From Bacteroidaceae bacterium (GTDB taxonomy: Bacteria; Bacteroidota; Bacteroidia; Bacteroidales; Bacteroidaceae), in contig JAFZZI010000004.1 of assembly GCA_017615835.1 (NCBI GenBank), forward strand, positions 124,001-188,000: a stretch of 64,000 nucleotides of DNA, in the 5' to 3' direction. This document shows positions 17,290 through 25,697 of the stretch, piece after piece. The notes beneath the pieces were generated by a model that was not told the DNA's origin, made no database searches, and worked only from the letters and a program-made list of their open reading frames with translations. The number at the start of each line of letters is the position of its first letter. Position 1 is the stretch's first letter. The position numbers were made by a program, and so were the translations under genes.

Positions 17290-17400
17290 ATGAATTTCGT
17301 CAAATATACTTTTTTACTTCCAGCATATAAATCATTGTTTGGACTTCATAAATCAATAGACGCAATAGATGCGGTTATAAAGAGTTTGATTAATAGTTAA
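17290..17400 (+). pseudogene. Possible remnant of a GT2 glycosyltransferase N-terminus
   Basis: A 36-codon reading frame starts MNFVKYTFLLPAYKSLF, which looks like the first strand and loop of a family 2 glycosyltransferase (normally followed by a QTYKNFEIIVVDD-like stretch). After SIDAIDAVIKSLINS it ends in TAA, with no nucleotide-sugar-binding aspartates. The next gene begins 11 bases later and belongs to a different family. The simplest reading is a truncated glycosyltransferase left when the AlbA_2 gene entered. The match is short, so a chance or small real peptide is possible. Confidence 0.45.
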
Positions 17401-17411
17401 GAAGAAATAGT

Positions 17412-18854
17412 ATGATAACGAAAGCAGAGGTGCAGGAACTGCTGCACAGCACTGAAACATATAGAGTAGAACGTACTACTTCTGCAGGTGATATGGATAA
17501 ATTTCAGGAGGCTATTTGTGCCTTCTCTAATGATTTACCCAATTCACGTAAAAAGGGGTACTTGATGCTTGGAGCATACGACAACGGCACCTTATCCGGA
17601 TTGAAAGTTGACGACGCCTTATTAAAGAAGATTGCAGCCATTCGTTCTGATGGTAACATTCTGCCGTTACCTGTCATGTCAGTGGAACGTTTTGATTTCG
17701 AAGATGGAGATTTACTGGTGGCAGAGGTGTCGCCATCGCTGGTTCCCCCAGTTCGCTATCGAGGCAGGACTTTTGTCCGTATTGGCCCTCGCCGTGACAT
17801 TGCCACAGAGGCAGAAGAGCGTATTTTATTCGAAAGGAGAACTTCCTATATGGCTACTTTCGATGCTACTCCTTGTTTCGGAGCAACAATCGACAGTATT
17901 GATGTGGATTATATCAGAACTAGATATCTGCCCCAGGTCATTGATGCAGAAGTGTTAAACAGTGACAATCGCGGTATCAAAGAACAGTTGGCCTCTATAC
18001 ATCTGTATGACTTACAACATGACTGTCCCACCAATGCTGCCATCATTCTTTTTGGCAATGATCCTCAATATTTTCTTCATGGGTGTTATGTGCAATATGT
18101 TCACTTTGCCGGAAAAGACCGTGGAAGTGAGATAGTCAATGAACGACAGATAAAAGGTAGTCTTTGCAAAATGCTTCCTCAACTGGAGAGTTTTGTGCAA
18201 GACGCAGTAGTGACGGCTCGTCCCGTTTCTATAAGCATGCTGCGTGAAAAGACCCTCCTAAACTATCCAGATTTGGCATTGAGGGAACTTCTGATGAATG
18301 CATGTATGCATCGTGATTATCAATCTAATATGCCTATCCGGCTATATCAATACGACGACCGCATAGAGATACTGAATGCAGGAGGACTATATGGTGAAGC
18401 ACGCCCAGAAAACTTCCCGACTGTGAACGATTATCGTAATCCGATTGTGGCAGAAGCTATGCGAGGATTGAAATATGTCAATATGTTTAACCGTGGAATT
18501 CAGCGAGTAAAAAACCTTTTGAAAGAAAATGGAAATCCAGAACCTGTCTTTACAGTGGACAAGATAACGGCATTCGAAGTTACAGTGAAACCTTCTTTAT
18601 CACTTGACTTAGTCACCAATGAAGAAAAAGTGACTAAGTCAGTGACCAAGTTAACAGAAACTGTTAATGATATTATAGGTTTTTGCTCAATCCCTCGTAG
18701 CATGGCTGAGATAATGGAACATATTGGTCTCAAACATCGCTATAATGTAAAACATCGCTATATTGATCCGCTCATTGATAGTGGTGTTCTTATGATGACC
18801 ATACCAGACAAACCAAATAGTCGAAATCAGAGATACATTAGAGCTTTAACTTAG
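17412..18854 (+). CDS. AlbA_2/HATPase-domain putative transcriptional regulator
   Basis: A 480-residue protein of the divergent AAA_4 (AlbA_2, Schlafen-like) group. The N-terminal AlbA_2 domain has YLMLGAYDNGTLSGL, and VRYRGRTFVRIGPRRDIATE follows. A HATPase_c_4-type region carries LRELLMNACMHRDYQ and IEILNAGGLYGEARPENFP. The C-terminus is a winged-helix-like segment after a Val-Thr-Lys repeat linker. These proteins are treated as ATP-binding regulators or as members of mobile or defence islands. It is out of place among sugar enzymes, and sits between a probable glycosyltransferase stub and an unrelated glycosyltransferase, suggesting insertion. Its target is unknown. Confidence 0.82.
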   Translation: MITKAEVQELLHSTETYRVERTTSAGDMDKFQEAICAFSNDLPNSRKKGYLMLGAYDNGTLSGLKVDDALLKKIAAIRSDGNILPLPVMSVERFDFEDGDLLVAEVSPSLVPPVRYRGRTFVRIGPRRDIATEAEERILFERRTSYMATFDATPCFGATIDSIDVDYIRTRYLPQVIDAEVLNSDNRGIKEQLASIHLYDLQHDCPTNAAIILFGNDPQYFLHGCYVQYVHFAGKDRGSEIVNERQIKGSLCKMLPQLESFVQDAVVTARPVSISMLREKTLLNYPDLALRELLMNACMHRDYQSNMPIRLYQYDDRIEILNAGGLYGEARPENFPTVNDYRNPIVAEAMRGLKYVNMFNRGIQRVKNLLKENGNPEPVFTVDKITAFEVTVKPSLSLDLVTNEEKVTKSVTKLTETVNDIIGFCSIPRSMAEIMEHIGLKHRYNVKHRYIDPLIDSGVLMMTIPDKPNSRNQRYIRALT

Positions 18855-18871
18855 TCACTTGTCTTAGTCAC
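18608..18871. repeat. Four copies of the nonamer CTTAGTCAC around the regulator's 3' end
   Basis: CTTAGTCAC occurs at 18608-18616, inverted at 18630-18638, and twice in direct orientation spanning the stop codon and just beyond (18850-18858, 18863-18871; 13-base period). Inside the gene the first pair encodes the linker VTNEEKVTK. The two copies at the stop are not explained by coding. They could be an operator or a recombination seam. Confidence 0.4.
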
Positions 18872-19011
18872 GTCAATGTGATATAGTTGATGCAAATGGT
18901 TCATATCTGTCACACGTTAATGAATAACCAAAGCATATAAAAGGATAGTGTTCCTAAAAGAGTGTCTGAGTAGTAATACGAACTATTTTTTAGAATAATA
19001 TTTGTTTTAGC
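18872..19011. other. Spacer with no recognised feature
   Basis: AT-rich spacer after the AlbA_2 gene repeats. No open frame with family features, clear promoter or terminator was found. Confidence 0.5.
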
Positions 19012-19914
19012 ATGTTTCTTACAAAACTTTCGCATAAAGGTAAAGATATCAATTACAATGATTTGTTGGTGATGCCTTCAAATCAAACTGGCATATCCAA
19101 GAAAATATTTCAAATATACTTGACTACTAACTGTAAGGCTAAACTATCCCAAAGGTTGGTTGATAATATTGAAAAGATAAAATCGCTAAATCCGGAATGG
19201 GAATATAATCTTTTTACCTATAAGAATGTTAAGCCTTTCATTTTACAAAATTATGGAAAGATTGTTTATTCGTATTTCAGCAGAATAAATCCTAAATATG
19301 GTGCTGCAAGAGCCGACTTCTTGCGTTATCTTTTGATTTACCATTATGGCGGTGTTTACCTTGATTTGAAGTGTACCTTCACAAAACCGCTAAGTGATTC
19401 TCTGTTAACCTCAGATGCTTTTGTTTTGCCGATATGGGGCGAGCATGGCGAGCGTGGCGAGCGTGATAGATCTGTAATACCTTCAGATATTACACGTGAG
19501 CTATTATTAAATCCGGTTATTATATCATCACCAGGACATCCTTTCATATACAGATTACTGGTGAATATTATGAAAAAGATTGATAGCTATAACCCATATA
19601 CGGATGGGGTAGGATGGAATGGAGTACATGAGGTTACAGGACCATGGATATATTCACGCTCCATATATGAGTGTATTGATAAAAACAATGGATTATTCAG
19701 AAGAGATGACATACACCAGAGTCTGGGGTATTGTCTCTCCATTTATAAAAACAAAGAAAACAATGAATATGGTGGTGTTGGATTACATGCAGAAACAAAA
19801 ATGACAGATTATAGGAGAAATGTCGAACCTGTAGTTAAAAATGATAATCAAGTTCTGGAAATGGTGAATAGGATTTATTTACATATCCTATTTAAATATC
19901 GAAAAATGAAGTGA
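19012..19914 (+). CDS. GT32-like capsular glycosyltransferase
   Basis: The 300-residue cytoplasmic enzyme carries the Gly_transf_sug (GT32) signature: KKIFQIYLTTNCKAKLSQRL near the N-terminus and GAARADFLRYLLIYHYGGVY, followed by LDLKCTF. The usual DXD reads DLK here, a variation also seen in capsule enzymes. A C-terminal GPWIYSRS and YGGVGLHAETKMTDYRRN complete the fold. Related enzymes use UDP-Gal, UDP-Glc or GDP-Man; the donor is not determinable. First polysaccharide gene after the inserted regulator. Confidence 0.85.
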   Translation: MFLTKLSHKGKDINYNDLLVMPSNQTGISKKIFQIYLTTNCKAKLSQRLVDNIEKIKSLNPEWEYNLFTYKNVKPFILQNYGKIVYSYFSRINPKYGAARADFLRYLLIYHYGGVYLDLKCTFTKPLSDSLLTSDAFVLPIWGEHGERGERDRSVIPSDITRELLLNPVIISSPGHPFIYRLLVNIMKKIDSYNPYTDGVGWNGVHEVTGPWIYSRSIYECIDKNNGLFRRDDIHQSLGYCLSIYKNKENNEYGGVGLHAETKMTDYRRNVEPVVKNDNQVLEMVNRIYLHILFKYRKMK

Positions 19915-19942
19915 ATCTGCTTATTGTTTTGTTGGATGAATC

Positions 19943-20881
19943 ATGAACACTTCCATTCTTAATATAGTATTATCAACCGACAACAATTATGTCATGCCTA
20001 CAGGCATCCTTATGTGTTCGGTTTGTGTCAATACACCTTGCAAGATAACATTCTTTGTCTTGACAGGAAAAGGATTTTCAGAGAAATCCAAATCATTGAT
20101 GCAGCAGTCTGTCAAAGGATATGATGCAAGCGTGGTTTTTCTTCCGGTGCCTGAAAACCTGGAGTCTTTATTGCCGATGGACAAACCTGGACAACCTCAG
20201 TACATAACGGTTGCGACATACTACCGCCTGTTCTTGCAAGACATACTGCCGGAATCAATAGACAAAGTGTTGTATCTGGATGGTGACATTGTGTGCCGGT
20301 CTTCATTGTTGCCCCTATGGAATACGGATATTGAAGGCAAGCCCGTTGCTGCTGTATATGAGATAGAGAACAATGATCATCGATACGAACGTCTGTGTTA
20401 TGATGAGAAAGACGGATATTTCAATGCAGGTGTTTTGCTGATAAATATGAAGTGCTGGCGTGAGCATGATGTTCAGAAGACGTTTATTGAATTCCTCAAC
20501 AACCACTCGGACAGGATAGTGTATCATGACCAGGATGTCTTGAATTCTGTTTTTCACGACAACAAAGTGGTTCTTGATGTCAAATTCAATGTACTCAACA
20601 GCTATTTTGTGAGGGATGACATAAGGTATCTCTATTCGAAAGAAGAAATAGAAGCCGTACGTAAGGAGCCTGTATTGGTGCATTTCAGCTCTCATCTGAA
20701 ACCATGGTTTAAGGGTTGCAGTCATCCTTTTACAAATGAGTTTCTTTATTACAAAGGTTTATCTCCGTGGAAGAGAACCAAACTTCATGTTTTTCCATCT
20801 CCTACACTCAGAGGAAAAATCTCCAATATCTTTGTTTGGCTCGGGTTGACCAAGTACAAAGGGAACTACGTTCAACTTTAA
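19943..20881 (+). CDS. GT8 family glycosyltransferase
   Basis: A 312-residue GT-A enzyme of the LgtC/glycogenin-like family 8. It begins with LNIVLSTDNNYVMPTGILM, has VLYLDGDIVCRSSLLPLWN (the DxD metal motif as DGD), GYFNAGVLLINMKCWRE, HDQDVLNSVF and a C-terminal LVHFSSHLKPWFKGCSHP, all in canonical order. GT8 transferases retain anomeric configuration and usually use UDP-glucose or UDP-galactose. It probably adds one sugar to the lipid-linked repeat. Confidence 0.92.
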   Translation: MNTSILNIVLSTDNNYVMPTGILMCSVCVNTPCKITFFVLTGKGFSEKSKSLMQQSVKGYDASVVFLPVPENLESLLPMDKPGQPQYITVATYYRLFLQDILPESIDKVLYLDGDIVCRSSLLPLWNTDIEGKPVAAVYEIENNDHRYERLCYDEKDGYFNAGVLLINMKCWREHDVQKTFIEFLNNHSDRIVYHDQDVLNSVFHDNKVVLDVKFNVLNSYFVRDDIRYLYSKEEIEAVRKEPVLVHFSSHLKPWFKGCSHPFTNEFLYYKGLSPWKRTKLHVFPSPTLRGKISNIFVWLGLTKYKGNYVQL

Positions 20882-20893
20882 ACAAGGATCCTC

Positions 20894-21838
20894 ATGGTCA
20901 CATCATATAAAACTTGTTTGCTTATCCTTCCCTTTTTCGGACGGTTCAATGAGTATTTTCAATTATGGTTGACAAGTGTCAGAAATAATCCTACAATTGA
21001 TTTCCTAATTATAACCGACAATCATTCAATTGAAAAGTATCCAAACAACGTACGTGTAGTCTACATGTCTTTTGAAGAATTGAAGCAATTGTTTCAAAAT
21101 CATTTCGACTTTACTATTACTTTGGATAATCCATACAAACTATGTGATTACAAACCCGCCTATGGTATTATCTTCCAAAAGTATTTAGTTGGTTATGATT
21201 TTTGGGGACATTGTGATTGCGACTTGATATTTGGAAATATTAGACGATTTATCACTAATGATATCTTGAGTTATTATGATAGGATATTAACCTTAGGTCA
21301 TCTATGTGTGTATAGAAATACGATTGAGGTTAATAAAATGTTTATGAAAAAGATAGATGGTGTTAGATTCTATAAGGATGTTTATCAGTCTGTTCGGATA
21401 CATTGTTTTGATGAATACTGCGGAGCGACTCCAATATGGAATCACATAAGCCCCGAAAAGGTATATGAAGCCTCTATTTATGATGATATTGATTATAGTC
21501 AATGGGCATTTCATCCGATCGGAATTAAAAAGGCTTCACATATATTTTACGAATATGATAATGGTCAGTTGTACAGAGTGTATAAATACAATGATGGTTT
21601 AATAAAAACAGAAATTTGTTATGTGCACTTTCAAAAACGTGATATGAAGGCTTCAATACTCAAAATTGATGATGTAGAGCATTTCTGTGCAATCCCAAAT
21701 TCATTTGTTTCTTACGATTTTGTGATAAAAAATATTGATTCTCTTTTTAGAAAGGAGCTCTTTTATTTCAAACCTTTTAAAGTGAAAATGATAATGTTGT
21801 TCACTAAAGTTCGTCTATGGTTAAGAAGAGCAAGGTAA
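20894..21838 (+). CDS. Probable glycosyltransferase of the DUF6625 type
   Basis: The 314-residue protein starts with CLLILPFFGRFNEYFQLWLT and FLIITDN, and has the distinctive KLCDYKPAYGIIF plus GYDFWGHCDCDLIFGNIRRF, where DCD looks like a metal-binding DxD of a GT-A fold. A histidine-rich tail, CYVHFQKRDM, resembles the C-terminal HxxK-like part of GT8 enzymes. I recall this family from Bacteroidota capsule loci as DUF6625, but the number is from memory. It is not assigned to a CAZy family that I can name. The position implies a role in repeat-unit assembly. Confidence 0.65.
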   Translation: MVTSYKTCLLILPFFGRFNEYFQLWLTSVRNNPTIDFLIITDNHSIEKYPNNVRVVYMSFEELKQLFQNHFDFTITLDNPYKLCDYKPAYGIIFQKYLVGYDFWGHCDCDLIFGNIRRFITNDILSYYDRILTLGHLCVYRNTIEVNKMFMKKIDGVRFYKDVYQSVRIHCFDEYCGATPIWNHISPEKVYEASIYDDIDYSQWAFHPIGIKKASHIFYEYDNGQLYRVYKYNDGLIKTEICYVHFQKRDMKASILKIDDVEHFCAIPNSFVSYDFVIKNIDSLFRKELFYFKPFKVKMIMLFTKVRLWLRRAR

Positions 21839-21868
21839 TGTTTTTGTTGTTTGTAAAAAAATCTTATA

Positions 21869-22960
21869 ATGATAGTTCCCGAAAATATTCATGATATTGA
21901 TAGGCAGTTCGTTTTAATTAAGGCAATGCGTTTCCCGCTAATTGTCCTTGTCGTTTTTGCTCATTCTTCGGGATTTGATAGGGTGGCGATGACATCAGAT
22001 TTCAGTGGATGGAACATATACCATTTCTTTTCCGAAATGGTTTCACATAATTTTGCGCGTCTTGCTGTCTGTTGGTTCTATGCCTTCTCAGGATACCTGT
22101 TTTTCTGCAATCTAAAAGAAGGAGATTTCAATTTCAGGTGGGTATGGAGCAAATGGAAAAAGCGTTTCCATTCTTTATTTGTACCATATATTATATGGAA
22201 TATCATTGCTCTTTTAGTGATGTTCATAAAAAACAAGTTGTCTGTCGCCATAGGTTTTGGTGTGGATGATGGTATGGATTATTTAAGACAGTTTGATGTC
22301 ATTACTTGGTTTTGGTTATGGCCTGCAGACTTTCCTCTCTATTTCATGCGCGACCTGATGCTCATGTCACTTATTGTGCCGGTCTGGTACTATATCGTAA
22401 GGTATGCCAAGTGGGTCAGCCTCATATTGTTGGTTTTGGTTTATGTCTCACCACTTAATCCGTCACTGCCTGCAATGAGGGCTATATTCTTCTTCGGTTT
22501 GGGTGCATGGATGGGTATCTGGAAGATTGACATGCTCCAGGTATGCAGATATGTAAAGTGGCCTGCTGCGGTTCTGGCATTGGTTACTTTGATAGTCGCC
22601 ACGTGGTGGAACGCTTCCGACTATCACGAGTGGCTGCTCAGGGCATTCTATCCATTCGGTATGATTACATTCATGAATCTGTGCGACAGGCTTATTGAAA
22701 ATGAAAAGCTTTGCCGATGGCTTTGCTCTATGGCATCGACTGTGTTCATCATATATGCTGTTCATGAGTTGTACATCCTGAGTTGGACCAAGGGCCTTTT
22801 TCTTCGCGTCTTCGGAGAGGGATTGGCTGGTGCCTGGATAAGCTATCTGTTTGTTCCGGTAGTTGTGATTGCCATTTGTCTGTTGATATATGCGGTGCTT
22901 GACAGGTTCTTCCCGAAGACTCTTGCTTTTGTCAGTGGTGGAAGAATTGAAAGAAAGTAG
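21869..22960 (+). CDS. Acyltransferase 3 family membrane protein
   Basis: A 363-residue polytopic protein with about ten membrane helices. The first, MRFPLIVLVVFAHSSGF, carries the acyltransferase-3 histidine; ARLAVCWFYAFSGYLFFCNL follows. Its relatives O-acetylate surface polysaccharides at the inner membrane. It is only distantly similar to the other acyltransferase at 16190. Base composition changes within the gene: the first half is AT-rich like the upstream section, the second half is GC-rich like the downstream one. Confidence 0.85.
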   Translation: MIVPENIHDIDRQFVLIKAMRFPLIVLVVFAHSSGFDRVAMTSDFSGWNIYHFFSEMVSHNFARLAVCWFYAFSGYLFFCNLKEGDFNFRWVWSKWKKRFHSLFVPYIIWNIIALLVMFIKNKLSVAIGFGVDDGMDYLRQFDVITWFWLWPADFPLYFMRDLMLMSLIVPVWYYIVRYAKWVSLILLVLVYVSPLNPSLPAMRAIFFFGLGAWMGIWKIDMLQVCRYVKWPAAVLALVTLIVATWWNASDYHEWLLRAFYPFGMITFMNLCDRLIENEKLCRWLCSMASTVFIIYAVHELYILSWTKGLFLRVFGEGLAGAWISYLFVPVVVIAICLLIYAVLDRFFPKTLAFVSGGRIERK

Positions 22961-22972
22961 TTTGGATTTGAA

Positions 22973-23887
22973 ATGATGTACCCGATTGTAATTGCATATA
23001 CGCCGAGCTATTTCATTCCGGCTGCCGTGACGCTCAGGTCACTGCTTGACAGTTCGACGGACAGCTATCATGTGATATGCCTTGTAACCGAGGACATTCC
23101 CGGGCGGATGCAGAACAAGCTTGAGTGCATGGGCGGCGGACGGCTTGAGCTTGAGTACATAAACCTTGGAGGGCGGCTGAAGGATGTGTATATCGACGCG
23201 CGCTATTCGGAGGCGGCATCGTTCAGACTGCTGCTGCCCGAGCTGCTGCCCGGGTACGACAGCGTGGTATATATGGACTGCGACATAGTGGTAAGGCAGG
23301 ACGTGGCACGGCTGTATGCCGACACCGATTTGGGCGACAACTATCTTGGCGCAGTGTTCGAGGCGCCGATTGAGGGTCAGGCCGAAAGGTTCGAGGTACT
23401 TGGCTGCGATCCGGGGCGCTATTTCAACTCGGGTTTCCTGCTTATGAATCTCAGGCAGATGAGGGAGGAGGGCGTCAGTGCCAGACTGCTTGACGCCTGC
23501 CGGGTCGATTATCTTGAGTTTCCCGACCAGGATGCCCTGAACCAGGTGTGCAAGGGCAGGGTATTGCCGCTAAGCCCGGTATATAATGGCATCAGGACAT
23601 TCTTCCTGCCGCAGTACAGGGCCGAATTTGTTGCGCAATACTCCGGAGGGCTTTGGGATGAGGTCCGGAAGCACGGTACAATACACTACACCGGCGGCAA
23701 GCCTTGGAACCTGTTCACGGTAAAGTTTGCCGAGTGGTGGCGCACGTACGACTCGCTGCCGCAGGAGGTCAGGGCCGAATGGACGCCAGATGGCAGGATG
23801 CTGAGGCTGTGGCATTTGTACAGGACGGCCGTGGGGCGGTTCTGTGTGGATGCGGTACAGTCCGTATATAGAAGGATAAGGCATTGA
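22973..23887 (+). CDS. GT8 family glycosyltransferase
   Basis: A 304-residue second GT8 enzyme: PIVIAYTPSYFIPAAVTLRS, ASFRLLLPELLPGYDSVVYM followed by DCDIVVRQ (DxD), GRYFNSGFLLMNLRQM, FPDQDALNQV and the C-terminal HYTGGKPWNLF. All are classic family landmarks. Codon use is clearly more GC-rich than in the GT8 gene at 19943. Its stop codon overlaps the TTG start of the next gene, beginning a long series of overlapping genes. The donor sugar is unknown. Confidence 0.92.
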   Translation: MMYPIVIAYTPSYFIPAAVTLRSLLDSSTDSYHVICLVTEDIPGRMQNKLECMGGGRLELEYINLGGRLKDVYIDARYSEAASFRLLLPELLPGYDSVVYMDCDIVVRQDVARLYADTDLGDNYLGAVFEAPIEGQAERFEVLGCDPGRYFNSGFLLMNLRQMREEGVSARLLDACRVDYLEFPDQDALNQVCKGRVLPLSPVYNGIRTFFLPQYRAEFVAQYSGGLWDEVRKHGTIHYTGGKPWNLFTVKFAEWWRTYDSLPQEVRAEWTPDGRMLRLWHLYRTAVGRFCVDAVQSVYRRIRH

Positions 23888-24732
23888 AGCACGCATACCT
23901 CATACTGGCCCACAATGAGTGGGAACTGCTGAAGACGCTGGTACGATGTCTGGACGATGAGCGCAACGACATCTATCTGCATATCGACGCCAAGGTCGCT
24001 GAGCTGCCCGAGGTCAAGACCGAAAGGGCCGGGTTGTATATTCTGGCCGACAGGGTGGATGTGCGCTGGGGCGACCTGAGCGTTGTAGAGGCCGAGTACA
24101 CCCTGTTTGGCAGTGCAGTCCGGAGCGGGCCGTACGCATACTATCATCTGCTGTCGGGGGTTGACCTGCCGCTGAAGAGCCAGGACTACATACACAGTTT
24201 CTTCGATGCCAACCAGGGAAAGGAGTTCATCGGCTACACCCTGACAAGCATGACCCCCGAGGTTGTGCGCAAGGTACAGAGGTGGCATCTGTTTCCGCGC
24301 GGCTTCAAAAGCGGAAACCTGTTTGTAAGGGCAATAAGGGCCGGATTTCTCCGTTTTCAGGAGGCGTGCGGAATAAAGCGCAACTTGGGCATCAACTTCA
24401 AGAAGGGAACCCAGTGGGTCAGCGTTACCGACGGCATGGCGCGATACTTCACCGAGCACAGGGAGTGGGCTGTAAGGGTGTTCACGCACACCTTTTGCTG
24501 TGACGAGATTGTCATGCAGACCCTTTGCTGGCAGTCGCCCTACCGGAAGAACATCTATTGCACCGACAATGACGCCAAGGGCTGCATGAGGGCGATAGGG
24601 TGGAAGGACGGCTGCCTGTACGACTGGACGGCGGTCGATTACGACAGCCTGATGAAGTCGGATGCCCTGTTTGCAAGGAAATTCAACAGCCGCGACATGG
24701 AGTTTGTCGCGAGAATTGTGAAAGGTTTATGA
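23884..24732 (+). CDS. GT14-like beta-1,6-N-acetylglucosaminyltransferase family protein
   Basis: A 282-residue single-domain enzyme that is a clear paralogue of the first half of the fusion at 13875: AYLILAHNEWELLKTLVRCL, NDIYLHIDAKV, RVDVRWGDLSVVEAEYTLF, YYHLLSGVDLPLKSQDYIHS and FTHTFCCDEIV appear in the same order. The start is TTG at 23884, overlapping the previous stop, and the next ATG would cut into the conserved N-terminus. It probably transfers GlcNAc or a related sugar in a branching linkage. Confidence 0.88.
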   Translation: MKHAYLILAHNEWELLKTLVRCLDDERNDIYLHIDAKVAELPEVKTERAGLYILADRVDVRWGDLSVVEAEYTLFGSAVRSGPYAYYHLLSGVDLPLKSQDYIHSFFDANQGKEFIGYTLTSMTPEVVRKVQRWHLFPRGFKSGNLFVRAIRAGFLRFQEACGIKRNLGINFKKGTQWVSVTDGMARYFTEHREWAVRVFTHTFCCDEIVMQTLCWQSPYRKNIYCTDNDAKGCMRAIGWKDGCLYDWTAVDYDSLMKSDALFARKFNSRDMEFVARIVKGL

Positions 24733-25697
24733 AAGTCAGCATAATAATGCCGGTTTACAATGCCGAGGCCACGCTGCAGAAAAGCCTTGACAGCATAGAG
24801 GCCCAGAGTTTCAAAGACTTTGAGGTGGTATTTGTCAACGACTGCAGCACTGACGGCACGTTGTCAATACTCGAGCGGTTCAAGGCTGTGTCGGGAGTGC
24901 CGTGTACCATACTGACCCAGCCCCGCAACGGCGGGGTGGCTGCAGCCCGCAACCGTGGACTTGAGGCAGCCAGGGGCGAGTATGTGGCGTGGGTGGATGC
25001 CGACGACGCCATTGAGCCCCAGGCATTGGAGCGTGTCGTGGGCGCGACCGGCGGGGCCGACATTGTGGGCTGGGACTGGACACTGGGATTCGGAACAAAC
25101 GGCCGCTATATGCGTCAGGCTGAATACCTCACTCCTCTCGATGCCCTTAAGGCTCTGATGGGCGGTACCATGCGATGGAACCTCTGGCTTTTCATGATAA
25201 GGCGAGTTTTGCTTGAGGATAACGGCATCCGTTTCATCCCGAAAGCCGACATGGGCGAGGACATGATGTTCATGCTGAAGTCCTTTGTACGTGCAGGCCG
25301 GGTTGTACAGTTGCATGAGTCGCTCTACCGCTACAATGCCGTAAGCACCGGTTCGATAAGCCGTCAGTTCAGCGAAAGGAGGCGGCGTGAAGTGGAGGCC
25401 AACGTGGCCGAGGTCGAAAAAGTCCTGCTATGTTCGGAATACTGCAAAGAGTTGGAAATATACCTGCATTATTTGAAACTTTATATTAAATTGCCGCTGA
25501 TTATGTCGGCTGACAAGGAAAACTATAGGATTTGGTACGGCTGGTACAATGGCTCCAACCTCTATGCCGCCGCCAACAGGGCGCTGCCCTGGCGCACCCG
25601 TGCCGTGCAGTGGATGGCTGCCCACAGGCTCTGGGTCGGGGTGTGGCTCTATCACGTGCTGGTATATAAGTTCGTTTACGGAGTGATATACAGATGA
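24729..25697 (+). CDS. GT2 family glycosyltransferase
   Basis: The 322-residue enzyme starts KVSIIMPVYNAEATLQKSLD and has FEVVFVNDCSTDGT, NGGVAAARNRGLEAARGEYV followed by AWVDADD (donor and metal aspartates), then the GEDMMFMLK acceptor-side motif. This is a standard inverting GT-A family 2 transferase. The ATG at 24729 overlaps the previous stop (ATGA); longer in-frame extensions would run back into the GT14 gene and are not credible. A C-terminal hydrophobic stretch may touch the membrane. Confidence 0.93.
   Translation: MKVSIIMPVYNAEATLQKSLDSIEAQSFKDFEVVFVNDCSTDGTLSILERFKAVSGVPCTILTQPRNGGVAAARNRGLEAARGEYVAWVDADDAIEPQALERVVGATGGADIVGWDWTLGFGTNGRYMRQAEYLTPLDALKALMGGTMRWNLWLFMIRRVLLEDNGIRFIPKADMGEDMMFMLKSFVRAGRVVQLHESLYRYNAVSTGSISRQFSERRRREVEANVAEVEKVLLCSEYCKELEIYLHYLKLYIKLPLIMSADKENYRIWYGWYNGSNLYAAANRALPWRTRAVQWMAAHRLWVGVWLYHVLVYKFVYGVIYR

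Noticed and set aside
23686..24489. Open frame of 267 codons antisense to GT8 and GT14 genes
   Set aside because: Crosses two good overlapping genes and shows no signal, motif or plausible start context.
24600..24728. Upstream extension of the GT2 gene by 43 codons
   Set aside because: The extension overlaps the GT14 coding end and encodes no family sequence; the ATG at 24729 with an ATGA overlap begins exactly at the conserved first strand.
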